From positions 299,776-363,775 of the forward strand of contig NZ_JARLTC010000007.1 in the NCBI RefSeq assembly GCF_029382225.1: 64,000 bases of DNA. Direction: 5' to 3'. This document shows, piece after piece, positions 53,455-63,506 of this stretch (the first letter of the stretch is position 1; the number at the start of each line of letters is the position of its first letter). A program made the translations under genes and the position numbers. Source of the DNA: Spongiactinospora sp. TRM90649 (GTDB lineage Bacteria; Actinomycetota; Actinomycetes; Streptosporangiales; Streptosporangiaceae). The notes beneath the pieces are model-generated. The model was not told the DNA's origin and made no database searches. It was given only the letters and a program-made list of their open reading frames with translations.

Positions 53455-56051
53455 GATACGTGTGCCGCAACCAGCGCCGTCTGCCCGCCGTGAAGGAAGC
53501 GGGGGTGCTCAACGGCATCGAGTACCTCGAAGTGGCCACGGCCGGGCCCGTGCAGCGCACGCTGCTGGCGCGGCTGCTCAAACCGGCCGCGGGCGTCGCG
53601 GTCGACCAAGTGAGCATCGACGGCGGGGAACGCATCCCCGTCGTCGGAGTGCAGTGGGTGGCGCCGGCCGACGCGCTGCCTGCGGGCGAGGACCCGGCGC
53701 TGGTGGCCGGGCTCGCGGATCTCGATCACGTCCTGGTCGTGCGCACGGATCAGGCGGGCGATTTCTCCTACTACACGCTGCGCATCGACTCATCGGCGTT
53801 CGACCCGCTGCTGCGCGAGGTGGACTTCTCGTTCAAGGTGGCCTGCGACACCGGATTCGACTGCAGGGACGAACACGCGTGCGTCCCGCGGACGGCGGCG
53901 GTCCCGGACCTCGACTACCTGGCCAAGGATTACGCCAGCCTGCGGCGGATGCTGCTGGACCGGGTGAGCCTGATCTCTCCCCGCTGGCGCGAGCGGACCC
54001 CGGCCGACCTCGGCGTGACCCTGCTCGAAATGCTGGCCTACGCGGGCGACCGGCTCTCATACCGTCAGGACGCCATCGCGACCGAGTCCTATCTCGACAC
54101 GGCGCGCAGCCGGATCTCGCTGCGACGCCACGCCCGGCTGGTCGACTACCGGATTCACGACGGCTCCGCCTCCCGCGTGCTGTTGCGCTGCGAGGTGACC
54201 GGCAACGGGGTCGAGGTCCCGGCCGGCACCAGGGTCTACAGCCGCGTGGAGGGCCTGCCGGGGCTGCTGACGCCGGAGCGGCAGAACGTCGCGTTGGCCG
54301 CGGGAGCCACCGTCTTCGAGACCACCGACCGTGCGGTGCTGTACCAGAGCCACGCCGTCCTCTGCTTCTACACCTGGGGCGACGACGAGTGCTGCCTGCC
54401 CGCCGGTGCGACGGAGGCGACCCTGCGCGGCAACCATCCCAACCTCAGGGCGGGCGACATCCTGATCTTCGCCGAGGTGCTCGGGCCGGCCACCGGCGAC
54501 CCCGCCGACGCCGACCCGCGCCACCTGTGGCCGGTACGGCTCACGCACGTGGTGCCCGCGCAGGATCCCTCGGGAGGCCGCTTCCTCAACCCGCCGACCG
54601 CCGGTGCCGTCGCGGTCACGCGGATCGCCTGGGACGCCGCCGACCGGCCCCCGTTCCCCGTGTGCGTCAGCGCTCCCGCCGCCGGTGGCCGGCCGGTCAG
54701 CGTGGCCTGGGGCAACGTCATCGTGGCCGACCACGGGCGCACCATGCCCGACGAACCGCTCGGCACGGTGCCACAGCCGCACCTGTCGTACGCGGGTGTG
54801 ACGCCACCACGCGCGGTGCCCGCACGATACCGGCCGAGGCTGCGGTTCGGGCCGCTGACCCGTGCGGTGGAGGTGAATCCCCCGGTGCTGGCCACGACCG
54901 AGCGGGACGCCGGCGTCATGGCCGACCTGGCCGCCCGCAATCCCAGTAGCCGGGTGCGCGACTGGCTGGCCGGGCACGGCGTGGAGTTCCGGCATGCGCC
55001 GCTGGTCGTACGGGGAGCCCATGACGAATGGTCGGTCAGTGACGGCGAGACCGTGGTACGGATCCGGGCGGGATCCGCCGACGAGGTGACCGTGCTGGCG
55101 CGGCCGATCCCGGCGGCCCATGTCACCGCAGCGACGCCCCGGCGGGCCTCTCCCCGCATCGAACTGACGGACGGAACCAACACCTGGCACCCTCGATGGG
55201 ACCTGCTGGCCAGTGACGCGGCGGCGGCCGAGTTCGCCGTGGAGTCCGAACACGACGGCTCGACCTGCCTCCGGCTCAACCGGCCCGTCCCGGGCACGGC
55301 CTTCACCGCCCGCTACCGCACCGGCAACGGGGTGTCCGGCAACGTGGGCGCGAACACCCTGGTCCACATGGCCTCCACCGCCGGTGTGGTGACGGTCACC
55401 AACCCCATGCCGGCCGCAGGCGGGCACGAGCCGGAGACCGGCGACGAGATCCGCCGCGACGCACCCGCCGCGTACCTGGTGCAGGAGCGCGCCGTCACCC
55501 CGGCGGACTGGGAGGAGGTGGCCACCCGCCACCCGGACGTGCAGCGGGCGACCGCCACGTGGCGCTGGACCGGGAGCTGGCACACGGTCTTCCTCACCGT
55601 CGATCGCGTGGGCGGGGCCGACGTGGACGACGTGTTCGAGCGGGAGTTGCGCGCCGGGCTGGAACGCTACCGGCTGGCCGGTTACGACCTGGAGATCAAC
55701 GGGCCCCGGTACGTGCCGCTGGAGATCGGGTTGCACGTGTGCGTCGCGGAGGGACACCTGCGTACGGCGGTGCGCCGTGAAGTGCTGAACGCGCTGACCG
55801 GCCTGTTCCACCCTGACCGGCTGACCTTCGCCCAGCCGGTCTACCTGAGCCCGGTCTACGCCACGGCACAGGCGGTCCCCGGGGTCTCCTCGGTCCACGC
55901 GTACCTGTTCCGGCGCCTGCACTCCCCGGGGGGCGGTGGCCTCGCCGCCGGCGTGCTGCGGATGGGCCGGCTGGAGATCGCACGGCTGGACAACAACCCG
56001 AACTTCCCCGAACGCGGGAAGCTCACCTTGACCATCGGGGGCGGACGGTGA
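53451..56051 (+). CDS. Baseplate J-like assembly protein 1 (Pvc11-like)
   Basis: This 866-residue wedge protein starts MRYVCRNQRRLPAVKEAGVL. It has the conserved LDYLAKDYASLRRMLLDRVS, PADLGVTLLEMLAYAGDRLS and YRQDAIATESYLDTARSR, and a baseplate-J core near residue 650-750 (VQERAVTPADWEEVATRHPD; VERRELRAGLERYRLAGYD variants in ERELRAGLERYRLAGYDLE). It is one of two paralogous large wedge proteins, as usual in Afp-like systems. The frame is open upstream but MRYVC is supported by the ATGA overlap. Confidence 0.92.
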   Translation: MRYVCRNQRRLPAVKEAGVLNGIEYLEVATAGPVQRTLLARLLKPAAGVAVDQVSIDGGERIPVVGVQWVAPADALPAGEDPALVAGLADLDHVLVVRTDQAGDFSYYTLRIDSSAFDPLLREVDFSFKVACDTGFDCRDEHACVPRTAAVPDLDYLAKDYASLRRMLLDRVSLISPRWRERTPADLGVTLLEMLAYAGDRLSYRQDAIATESYLDTARSRISLRRHARLVDYRIHDGSASRVLLRCEVTGNGVEVPAGTRVYSRVEGLPGLLTPERQNVALAAGATVFETTDRAVLYQSHAVLCFYTWGDDECCLPAGATEATLRGNHPNLRAGDILIFAEVLGPATGDPADADPRHLWPVRLTHVVPAQDPSGGRFLNPPTAGAVAVTRIAWDAADRPPFPVCVSAPAAGGRPVSVAWGNVIVADHGRTMPDEPLGTVPQPHLSYAGVTPPRAVPARYRPRLRFGPLTRAVEVNPPVLATTERDAGVMADLAARNPSSRVRDWLAGHGVEFRHAPLVVRGAHDEWSVSDGETVVRIRAGSADEVTVLARPIPAAHVTAATPRRASPRIELTDGTNTWHPRWDLLASDAAAAEFAVESEHDGSTCLRLNRPVPGTAFTARYRTGNGVSGNVGANTLVHMASTAGVVTVTNPMPAAGGHEPETGDEIRRDAPAAYLVQERAVTPADWEEVATRHPDVQRATATWRWTGSWHTVFLTVDRVGGADVDDVFERELRAGLERYRLAGYDLEINGPRYVPLEIGLHVCVAEGHLRTAVRREVLNALTGLFHPDRLTFAQPVYLSPVYATAQAVPGVSSVHAYLFRRLHSPGGGGLAAGVLRMGRLEIARLDNNPNFPERGKLTLTIGGGR

Positions 56052-58495
56052 ACCGAGAATGCGAATGCGGCTGCTGCGCGGGTATCACCGGTAGCACGCC
56101 GCGGCCGATCGACAACCGGCCCGCGCTGCCACAGGTGCGCTACCGGCCCGGCGGGTACGCCGAGTTCCGCGAGAGCATGCACGCGGCGCTGACCTCCGCG
56201 CGCCGACCGGTCCTGGCCGGGCTGTCCACCCGTGACGACGAGGACTTCAGCGTGGCGTTGCTGGACGCGACCGCCTGCGTGGCCGAGGTGCTGACGTTCT
56301 ACACCGAGCGGCTGGTCAACGAGTCGTACCTGCGCACGGCGCTGCACCGTCCGTCCCTGGCGGAGCTGGGCAAGCTGGTCGGTTACCGGCTTCGTCCGGG
56401 CGTGTCCGCCGGAACGCACCTGGCCTTCCACGTCCAGCCGCCCCCGGCGGCCGCGGTGGAGACGGCGACCACGCCGTTCCAGCGGGCGCGCATGCCGGTC
56501 GTCGTGACGATTCCGGCCGGGGTGCAGGTCCGCAGCGTGCCGGGGCAGGGCGAGCAGTCGGAGGTTTTTGAGACCGCCGAAGCCCTGCGGGCGCGCCCGG
56601 CGTGGAACCTCATGCGACCCGTGACGACGAAGCCCGCCGTGCTCGACACGGGCAGGCAGAGCATGTATGTCAGCGGGACCACCGCCAACCTCAAGCCGGG
56701 CGATCTGCTGCTGTTCCACGCGAACCAGCAGTCGTGGGAGGTGCGCCCGGCGCGGACCGTCACCCCGCAGGCCCATCTTGAACGCACGCTGGTCACCTGG
56801 CGTGACGCCCTGACCAAGCCAGGCCCGTTGACTCCCTATGTCATGCGCAAGCGGCTGAGCTTCTTCGGCCACAACGCGCCCCGTTGGCAGACGATGTCCA
56901 AGGAGTTCAAGACCGACTACGGTTGCCCGACCGGCTGCTCCGACTGGCCCGCGTACCTGAGCTCACCGCTGGCCATGACCTCCGACATGGACGGTTCCCA
57001 CCCGGACATCGCGACAGGCGGCATGCTCGTCTTCGCCTCCGGCGCCGACATGGCGCTGTTCACCGCAGAAGCGGTCACGGAGCTGTCGCGGTCGGAGTTC
57101 GCCGTATCCGGTAAGGCGACCCGGGTCAGGCTGGGCGGCTCCCCGGCCGAATACACCAGGTTCGACCGAGACGTGCGCGGCACCACGGTTCACGCCGTCA
57201 GCGAGGCGCTGCCGCTCGCACCAGAGCCCGACCCCTTCCCGGTCGGAGGGGACAGCATCGTCGTCGCGGGCGACGTGCGGAATCTGCCCGAGGGACGCAC
57301 GCTGCTGATCGTGGCCGGCGACACGGCCGAGACGGTGACGCTGAAGTCGGCGGAGTCCGACGGGGTGGCCACGTTGCTCACCCTGACCGGAAACCTGACC
57401 GCGGAGTACGAGCCGGAGGCCGTCCAGATCTTCGGGAACGTCGTGGCCGCCACCCACGGCCAGACCGTTCACCAGATACTGGGCGACGGCGACGCCGCCC
57501 GGCCGTTCCAGCGCTTCGAGCTGAAACACGCCCCGCTGACCCACGTGCCGTCGCCCACCCCCACAGGCTCGGCCTCCACGCTGGAGGTGCGCGTCAACGA
57601 CATGACCTGGCACGAGGTCCCCTCGCTTCACCGCGCCCCCCCGGACGATCACGTGTTCGTCATCCGGGACGGCCCGTCGGGTGCCGTCGAGGTGCGCACC
57701 GGCGACGGGTTGCGCGGTGCACGGCCGGCGACCGGGCAGCACAACATACGCGCCGTCTACCGCAAGGGGATCGGCACTGCGGGCAACCTGCCCGCCGGCG
57801 CGCTGACCCAGCTCGCATCCCCGCCGCTGGGCGTCACCGGGGTTACCAACCCGGCACCGGCGGCGGGTGGCGCGGACCCCGACTCGGTCGAGCACGCCCG
57901 CGAGGGGATCCCGCAGTCGACGCGCACGCTGGGACGCGCCGTGTCGCTTCCGGACTACGCGGACTTCGCCCGTACGTACGCCGGGATCGCCAAGGCGCAC
58001 GTGGCCGTGCTCCCGCTGCGCAACGTGCGCACGATCGTGGTGACCGTGGCGGGCGAGGGCGGCGCCGCCGTACCGCCGGAGGCGTGCGCGCGGCTGGTCA
58101 CCGCGCTGCGCGGGCACGGGGATCCGCTTGTGCCGGTCGTCGTCGTGCCGTACCGGCCTGTGCCGTTCCAGTTCCGTATGAAGGTGCACCGGCATCCCGA
58201 TCACGAGGCCGGGACGGTGCTCACGGCGGCTGCGGCCGCGCTGGCCGGGGCCTTCGGTTTCCGGGTACGGGAGTTCGCCGAGCCGGTGCACGCCTCCGAG
58301 GTGATCGCCGCGGCCCACCACGCCCCGGGAGTCGTCGCGGTCGACCTCGACGCGCTCTTCCGGGGTTTGCCCTCCGCCGGCAGGCAGCGCCTGCTCGCCG
58401 CCGGGCCTTCGGCGACGGGGGGATCACAGGTGCGGGGGGCGGAGACGCTGCTGCTGACCGCCGATCCCCGGCGGTGGCTCACGGAGATGCCATGA
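56048..58495 (+). CDS. Baseplate J-like assembly protein 2 (Pvc12-like)
   Basis: This 815-residue wedge protein starts at a GTG overlapping the previous stop. The N-terminus has an unusual Cys cluster CECGCC. The conserved LLDATACVAEVLTFYTERLV and NESYLRTALHRPSLAELGKL mark the family. The C-terminal region (LGRAVSLPDYADFARTYAGI; KAHVAVLPLRNVRTIVVTV) is baseplate J-like. It pairs with the 866-residue protein in the baseplate ring. The Cys cluster could bind a metal or an Fe-S centre; this is not known. Confidence 0.9.
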   Translation: MNRECECGCCAGITGSTPRPIDNRPALPQVRYRPGGYAEFRESMHAALTSARRPVLAGLSTRDDEDFSVALLDATACVAEVLTFYTERLVNESYLRTALHRPSLAELGKLVGYRLRPGVSAGTHLAFHVQPPPAAAVETATTPFQRARMPVVVTIPAGVQVRSVPGQGEQSEVFETAEALRARPAWNLMRPVTTKPAVLDTGRQSMYVSGTTANLKPGDLLLFHANQQSWEVRPARTVTPQAHLERTLVTWRDALTKPGPLTPYVMRKRLSFFGHNAPRWQTMSKEFKTDYGCPTGCSDWPAYLSSPLAMTSDMDGSHPDIATGGMLVFASGADMALFTAEAVTELSRSEFAVSGKATRVRLGGSPAEYTRFDRDVRGTTVHAVSEALPLAPEPDPFPVGGDSIVVAGDVRNLPEGRTLLIVAGDTAETVTLKSAESDGVATLLTLTGNLTAEYEPEAVQIFGNVVAATHGQTVHQILGDGDAARPFQRFELKHAPLTHVPSPTPTGSASTLEVRVNDMTWHEVPSLHRAPPDDHVFVIRDGPSGAVEVRTGDGLRGARPATGQHNIRAVYRKGIGTAGNLPAGALTQLASPPLGVTGVTNPAPAAGGADPDSVEHAREGIPQSTRTLGRAVSLPDYADFARTYAGIAKAHVAVLPLRNVRTIVVTVAGEGGAAVPPEACARLVTALRGHGDPLVPVVVVPYRPVPFQFRMKVHRHPDHEAGTVLTAAAAALAGAFGFRVREFAEPVHASEVIAAAHHAPGVVAVDLDALFRGLPSAGRQRLLAAGPSATGGSQVRGAETLLLTADPRRWLTEMP

Positions 58496-60387
58496 CGGAC
58501 CTGTACGAGCTGCTGCCCCGGGTGCATCGGCTCCGGGACGAACTGGGCGACGGACGGCTACGCCTGCTGCTGGAGGTCATCGGCGAGCAGCTCGGCGTGC
58601 TGGAGGAGAGCCTCGACCAGTTCTACGACGACCTGTTCGTGGAGACCGCCGCTGACTGGGCCGTGCCGTACATCGGCGACCTTGTCGGTCACCGCCCGCT
58701 GTACGGCGGGCCGCCCACCGTGGGCTCGCCGCGCGCCGAGGTGGCCAACACCATCGCCTACCGCCGCCGCAAGGGTACCGCGGCCATGCTGGAGCAACTG
58801 GCCTTCGACGTCACGGGCTGGCGGGCGCGGGCGGTCGAGTTCTTCGAGCGGCTCGCGACCACGCAGCACATGAACCATCCCCGCCCAGACCGGGGCGGCA
58901 CCCCCGACGTGCGGCGGCGCACGCTGCCCGGCGCCTTCGACGAACGTGCTCACCTGGCCGAGGTCCGGCGCGTCTCGACAGGCGCGGGCCGCTACAACAT
59001 CCACAACATCGGCCTCTTCCTGTGGCGCCTGGACGCCGTCGAGGTGTTCCGCTCGCCGCTGGTCCCCGACGCGGGCTCGCGGCGCCGCTTCCGCTTCCAC
59101 CCGCTGGGCATCGACCAGCGGCTGTTCGGCAAGCCGCGGACCGAGGAGGGGATCACCCACCTGGCCGAGCCCTTTGACGTCCCGCTGCCGCTGACCAGGC
59201 GGTTCCTTGCGGACCATCGCGACGTCTACTACGGGCACGGCCGCAGCCTGCTGGTGGAGCTGGTAGGCGCGGCGACGCCGTCAAAGGTCCGTGTCTGCGA
59301 CCTGTCCGACGTGGCCGACGACTGGGCGCACGCGCCGCAGCCCGGTTCGGACGTGCTCGCCGTCGACCCGGTGCTGGGCCGGGTGTACTTCCCCGAGGCG
59401 GTGCCCGCAGGCGTGATCCCCGTCGGAACGTTCCATCAAGGGTACGCGATGCGCGTCGGCGGCGGTGGCTATGACCGGGAGGCGTCGACGACCCCCGGCC
59501 AGGTCCGGCAGGTGTCCGGCGGGGCCGCGATCCAGCCCCACCTTGACAGTGTGACCTCCGGCGGCACGGTCCACATCGCGGACAGCTGGCTGTACGGGGA
59601 GACGCCTGCCTTCGCCACGGCTGCCGGCCGTACCGTGCTGCTGCGGGGTGCGCACCGGCGGCGGCCGCACCTGGCCGCGGCCGGGCCGGTGGCGATCCGG
59701 CCCGGTCCCGGCGGCACGGTCGTACTCGACGGCCTGCTGATCAGCGGCGACCGGCTGACGTTCGAGGACGGCGGCGACCTTGAGACGCGCACCCTGGTCC
59801 TACGTCACTGCACGCTCGTGCCCGGGCTCACCCGCACCGCCGGCAACGAGCCGACCCATCCGGTCGCCCCGAGCCTCGTCGTCTCGCAGCAGCCGGCACA
59901 GGTGATCATCGACCGCTGTGTGCTCGGACCGGTCGAGGTGGCCGACGGGGTGGAGGTGTCCATCCGCGACAGCGTGCTTGACTCCTACCGGGGCGGCTCG
60001 CTGACGCTCGCGGAGAGCACGGTGCTGGGCACGGTCACGGCGACGCGAATCGACATCTCCAACTCGATCGTGCTCGGCGCGGTGACGGCGCGGCGGCGCC
60101 AGGAGGGCTGCCTGCGGTTCAGCCGCGTGGCCGAAAGCTCGCTCACGCCGTCACGTCACCGTTGCACCACCGTCCCGCCGGCTTTCACCTCCGTCCGTTT
60201 CGGTGATCCCGGCTACGCGCAACTCCGCTCGTTTACGCCGGACGAGGTGCGACGCGGGGCTGACAACGAGAGCGAGATGGGTGCCGGCAACCATCTGTTC
60301 GCCCCACAGCGCGAGGCGAATCTCCGCCTGCGCCTCGACGAATATCTCCGCTTCGGCCTTGAGGCCGGCATCTTTCACGCGACCTGA
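58492..60387 (+). CDS. Phage tail protein gpI-like with C-terminal beta-helix
   Basis: This 631-residue protein starts MTDLYELLPRVHRLRDELG and has LLEVIGEQLGVLEESLDQFY then AADWAVPYIGDLVGHRPLYG and NTIAYRRRKGTAAMLEQLAF, the gpI-type tail protein pattern. The C-terminal 250 residues are a right-handed beta-helix-like repeat (VVLDGLLISGDRLTFEDG; AQVIIDRCVLGPVEVADGVE). The extra part is longer than in phage gpI and may form a fibre-like or scaffold element. It starts inside the previous gene stop (ATGA). Confidence 0.85.
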   Translation: MTDLYELLPRVHRLRDELGDGRLRLLLEVIGEQLGVLEESLDQFYDDLFVETAADWAVPYIGDLVGHRPLYGGPPTVGSPRAEVANTIAYRRRKGTAAMLEQLAFDVTGWRARAVEFFERLATTQHMNHPRPDRGGTPDVRRRTLPGAFDERAHLAEVRRVSTGAGRYNIHNIGLFLWRLDAVEVFRSPLVPDAGSRRRFRFHPLGIDQRLFGKPRTEEGITHLAEPFDVPLPLTRRFLADHRDVYYGHGRSLLVELVGAATPSKVRVCDLSDVADDWAHAPQPGSDVLAVDPVLGRVYFPEAVPAGVIPVGTFHQGYAMRVGGGGYDREASTTPGQVRQVSGGAAIQPHLDSVTSGGTVHIADSWLYGETPAFATAAGRTVLLRGAHRRRPHLAAAGPVAIRPGPGGTVVLDGLLISGDRLTFEDGGDLETRTLVLRHCTLVPGLTRTAGNEPTHPVAPSLVVSQQPAQVIIDRCVLGPVEVADGVEVSIRDSVLDSYRGGSLTLAESTVLGTVTATRIDISNSIVLGAVTARRRQEGCLRFSRVAESSLTPSRHRCTTVPPAFTSVRFGDPGYAQLRSFTPDEVRRGADNESEMGAGNHLFAPQREANLRLRLDEYLRFGLEAGIFHAT

Positions 60388-60395
60388 GGTGCCAC

Positions 60396-63300
60396 ATGAG
60401 TGCTGATCTGAGTAGAGTCCGGTTCGACGCGCTGCGCGACTTCAGCAGCGTCGGCAGTCAGCAGGGCCGGGTGTGGCTCGACGCCGACTTCAACGAGCAG
60501 GTGGCCATCACCGATCGCCGGTTGCGGGCGCAGGCGGTCGACCTCACCCCGGGCCGGGTTGCGGTGTCCCGCCGGACTCCCGACGGGTTCCGGATCAGCT
60601 TGTCCGGCGGGAAGATGTCGATCGGCGCCGGGCGGATGTACGTGGACGGCCTCGTGGCCGAGAACCACGGCGACACGGTGGCCTTCGACCCCGTGCTGGC
60701 CGAGCCCAACGGCACGGACGAGGTGGAGTACGGCAAGCAGCCGTACTGGCCCGTACCGGCCGACCTGCCGGACGGCGGCCCGCACCTGGTCTACCTCGAC
60801 GTGTGGGAGCGGGAACGCACCCACCTCAACACCCCGGACCTGGTGGACAGCGCCATCGGCGTGGACACCACGACGCGCACCCAGATCGTCTGGCAGGTCC
60901 GGGTCCTTCCCGATATCGGCTCCGGCGCCACCTGTGGCCAGGCCATCGAGGACTGGGACGAGTTGGTCGCACCCTCGCCGCTCCGGCTCACCACTGCGAC
61001 CGAAGCGGTCGATCCTGTCACCGATCCGTGCGAGATCCCGCCCGGCACCGGCTACCGCGGGCCGGAGAACCAGTTGTACCGGGTCGAGATGCACTCCCCG
61101 ACGCAGTTCACCTGGTCGCGTGAGAACGCCACCGTCGGCAGCGCCGTGGCCGAGGTGGTCTCGGCCACCTCGCTGCGCCTGCACTCGCTAGGCCGCGACG
61201 ACGTGTCCATCAAGGACGGCGACTGGGTCGAGATCACCGACGACGCACGTGAACTCGCCCAGGCTGCGGGCGAGATGCGCCAGGTGACCGTGGACGTGGC
61301 CACCTCGACGATCACCTTCTCCCCAGCGCTGCCAGCCGGGCTGACCAGCCTGGACCACCACCTGCGCGTACGCAAGTGGGACTCGCCGTTGATCACCGTT
61401 CCCGCCGACGGCTCGCCGGTCTCGCTGGAGCACGGCATCACGATCGCGTTCAGCTCCACGGGCCCCGGCGCGCCGCGCCCCGGCGATCATTGGGTCTTCG
61501 CGGCCCGGGCGACCGCCCCCACTTCAGGGCAGTCGCTGGAGAAGCTGGTCGACGCGCCCCCGCGAGGCATCCACCACCACTACGCCCGGCTCGCGTTGAT
61601 CACCACTCCGGACTCGGCCCTCGACTGCCGTCCCGAGTGGCCGGTCGGCTCCGGCGACGGCTGCCCCTGCGAGATCTGCGTCACGCCGGAGCAGCACAAC
61701 GACCTCGGGTTCACGATCCAGGACGCGGTGAACATGCTGCAGAAGGCGGGCGGCGGCACCATCACCCTCTGCCCGGGAACGTATTTTCTGGACGATCGTC
61801 TCGATCTCAACGGGGTGAGTTCGATCCGGCTGCGCGGCAGCGGAACCAGCAGCCTGCTGGAAGCCTCGGAAACGGCCGTCATCATGCGCAACTGCTTGGA
61901 CATCGAACTGGCGGATTTCCGCATCGTGTGCAAGGGCCACGAGAACCCGGGCATCGTGCTCACCGACGGCAACGAGGTGATCGTGCTGAAGCGACTGTCG
62001 GTCGAGCAGTCCGAGGGCCCGGCGCTCGGACTCGGAGGCGTGCAGACAGACCTCAGCATCGACGCATGCGTCCTGTCCGGTCTTCTCGGGATCACCGCCT
62101 GGAACCTGGACGAAGGGGGGGCGGCCGCACTGCTCACCGATGGACTGTCTGTCGCGAACACGCTGTTCCCCTGCCAGGCGCGGGGGATAGACATCGATGT
62201 CATGCGGCGGGTGACAGCCGAGCACAGCGGCCGTACCTCGATCCGCGGCAACACCGTGCTCGGGTGCGAGGAGGCGGGCATCGTCATGACCGGGCTTTCA
62301 CCCCAGGACGTCGTCGGCCTTGACGGTGATCTCGACATCAGTGCCAACAACGTGCAAGTGGAAGGCACGGGCATCATGACCGGTCGGCACGCGAACATCC
62401 GCGACAACACGGTCATCAGCCGCGACCGCCAGGAGGGTGCGAACGGCATCGCGGTCCTGGCACTGCCGCCGGACACCGCCGACGGGGTGGTGACGGTGAC
62501 CGGCAACACCATCACGGGCTTCATGGAGAGCGGCATCGCCGTCACCGCGTCGGCGCGGAGCCTGCTCATACAGCACAACACGATCCGGCGCACCGGCGCG
62601 GGCGTCGTGGTGCAGCCCGCGGACGGCGGCGGGGTGGTTTCCGTCCACGACAACCAGATAACCGACCTGCGGTCCTCCTCGAACGGCGGCCGTGACGCGG
62701 GCCCGCGGGTGGCGTTCGCGGCACTGGCACGCCCGCGACGGCTTGAGTTCACGGTCGGCGTCCTCGTCATGGGGGCGGATCTGGCCTCGGTCGCGGACAA
62801 CACGATCGATGGGGTGGGCGCCGAGTCGCAGGATGTCGCCCGGCAACTCACCTGCCTGGGCATCGGCGTGCTGGCCTGTCAGGAGGGGCGGATCTCGGCC
62901 AACACGATCTCGCAGGTCGGGACGGCGGACCTGATGGTCAGCAGCTACGGCATCGCCACGGTCGGATGGCGGGACACGATATCCGTGGTGGACAACATCG
63001 TTCGCTGCGGGTCCGGTTCGCGACCCGGCACGCAGCCCGGCTGGACCGCGCTCGCCGCGATCATCAGCGACAAGTCGACCTTCGCCGAAATGCGCCTTAC
63101 CGGATCGTCGGCCGAAGCGTGGCTGCTCGCCGGTGACCACGTGTACCGAATGGGCGGGCTGCTCGGAAATGTGGAGCTCACCGGGAACACGCTGCACGGC
63201 GGCGGTGTGGTGAACGCGGTTTCGGTGCTGGTCCCCGGCGAGGTGGTGATGAGCGCCAACCGGTGCACGCAGCCGGACGGGAGCCAGGTGCCGGTGGCCC

Positions 63301-63488
63301 ACCTCAACGCGGACCTGGCCATCGTGCAAGGAAACCGTCTGGTCGGGGGCAGCCCGTCGATGACACTGGACGTCGCGCCGACCGCCGCCTCGGTGCAGGG
63401 GAACATCACCACCGGTGGTATCCGGATCCAGGGAGTCACGGTGGAGAACACCGGGAAGCCCTGGGCCCTCCTCAACCCGATCGCTTAG
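60396..63488 (+). CDS. DUF6519-like protein with long right-handed beta-helix
   Basis: This 1030-residue protein is the largest of the locus. Residues 1-370 have the DUF6519-like pattern SRVRFDALRDFSSVGSQQGR, VWLDADFNEQVAITDRRLRA and GAGRMYVDGLVAENHGDTV. Residues about 430-1000 are a pectate-lyase-like beta-helix with many short NT/GN repeats (ISANNVQVEGTGIMTGRHAN; NTIRRTGAGVVVQPADGG). It may be a tail fibre or an extended baseplate arm that recognises or binds a surface. The catalytic residues of carbohydrate lyases are not evident. It begins eight bases after the gpI-like stop. Confidence 0.82.
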   Translation: MSADLSRVRFDALRDFSSVGSQQGRVWLDADFNEQVAITDRRLRAQAVDLTPGRVAVSRRTPDGFRISLSGGKMSIGAGRMYVDGLVAENHGDTVAFDPVLAEPNGTDEVEYGKQPYWPVPADLPDGGPHLVYLDVWERERTHLNTPDLVDSAIGVDTTTRTQIVWQVRVLPDIGSGATCGQAIEDWDELVAPSPLRLTTATEAVDPVTDPCEIPPGTGYRGPENQLYRVEMHSPTQFTWSRENATVGSAVAEVVSATSLRLHSLGRDDVSIKDGDWVEITDDARELAQAAGEMRQVTVDVATSTITFSPALPAGLTSLDHHLRVRKWDSPLITVPADGSPVSLEHGITIAFSSTGPGAPRPGDHWVFAARATAPTSGQSLEKLVDAPPRGIHHHYARLALITTPDSALDCRPEWPVGSGDGCPCEICVTPEQHNDLGFTIQDAVNMLQKAGGGTITLCPGTYFLDDRLDLNGVSSIRLRGSGTSSLLEASETAVIMRNCLDIELADFRIVCKGHENPGIVLTDGNEVIVLKRLSVEQSEGPALGLGGVQTDLSIDACVLSGLLGITAWNLDEGGAAALLTDGLSVANTLFPCQARGIDIDVMRRVTAEHSGRTSIRGNTVLGCEEAGIVMTGLSPQDVVGLDGDLDISANNVQVEGTGIMTGRHANIRDNTVISRDRQEGANGIAVLALPPDTADGVVTVTGNTITGFMESGIAVTASARSLLIQHNTIRRTGAGVVVQPADGGGVVSVHDNQITDLRSSSNGGRDAGPRVAFAALARPRRLEFTVGVLVMGADLASVADNTIDGVGAESQDVARQLTCLGIGVLACQEGRISANTISQVGTADLMVSSYGIATVGWRDTISVVDNIVRCGSGSRPGTQPGWTALAAIISDKSTFAEMRLTGSSAEAWLLAGDHVYRMGGLLGNVELTGNTLHGGGVVNAVSVLVPGEVVMSANRCTQPDGSQVPVAHLNADLAIVQGNRLVGGSPSMTLDVAPTAASVQGNITTGGIRIQGVTVENTGKPWALLNPIA

Positions 63489-63506
63489 CACGCCCAAGGA
63501 GAGACC

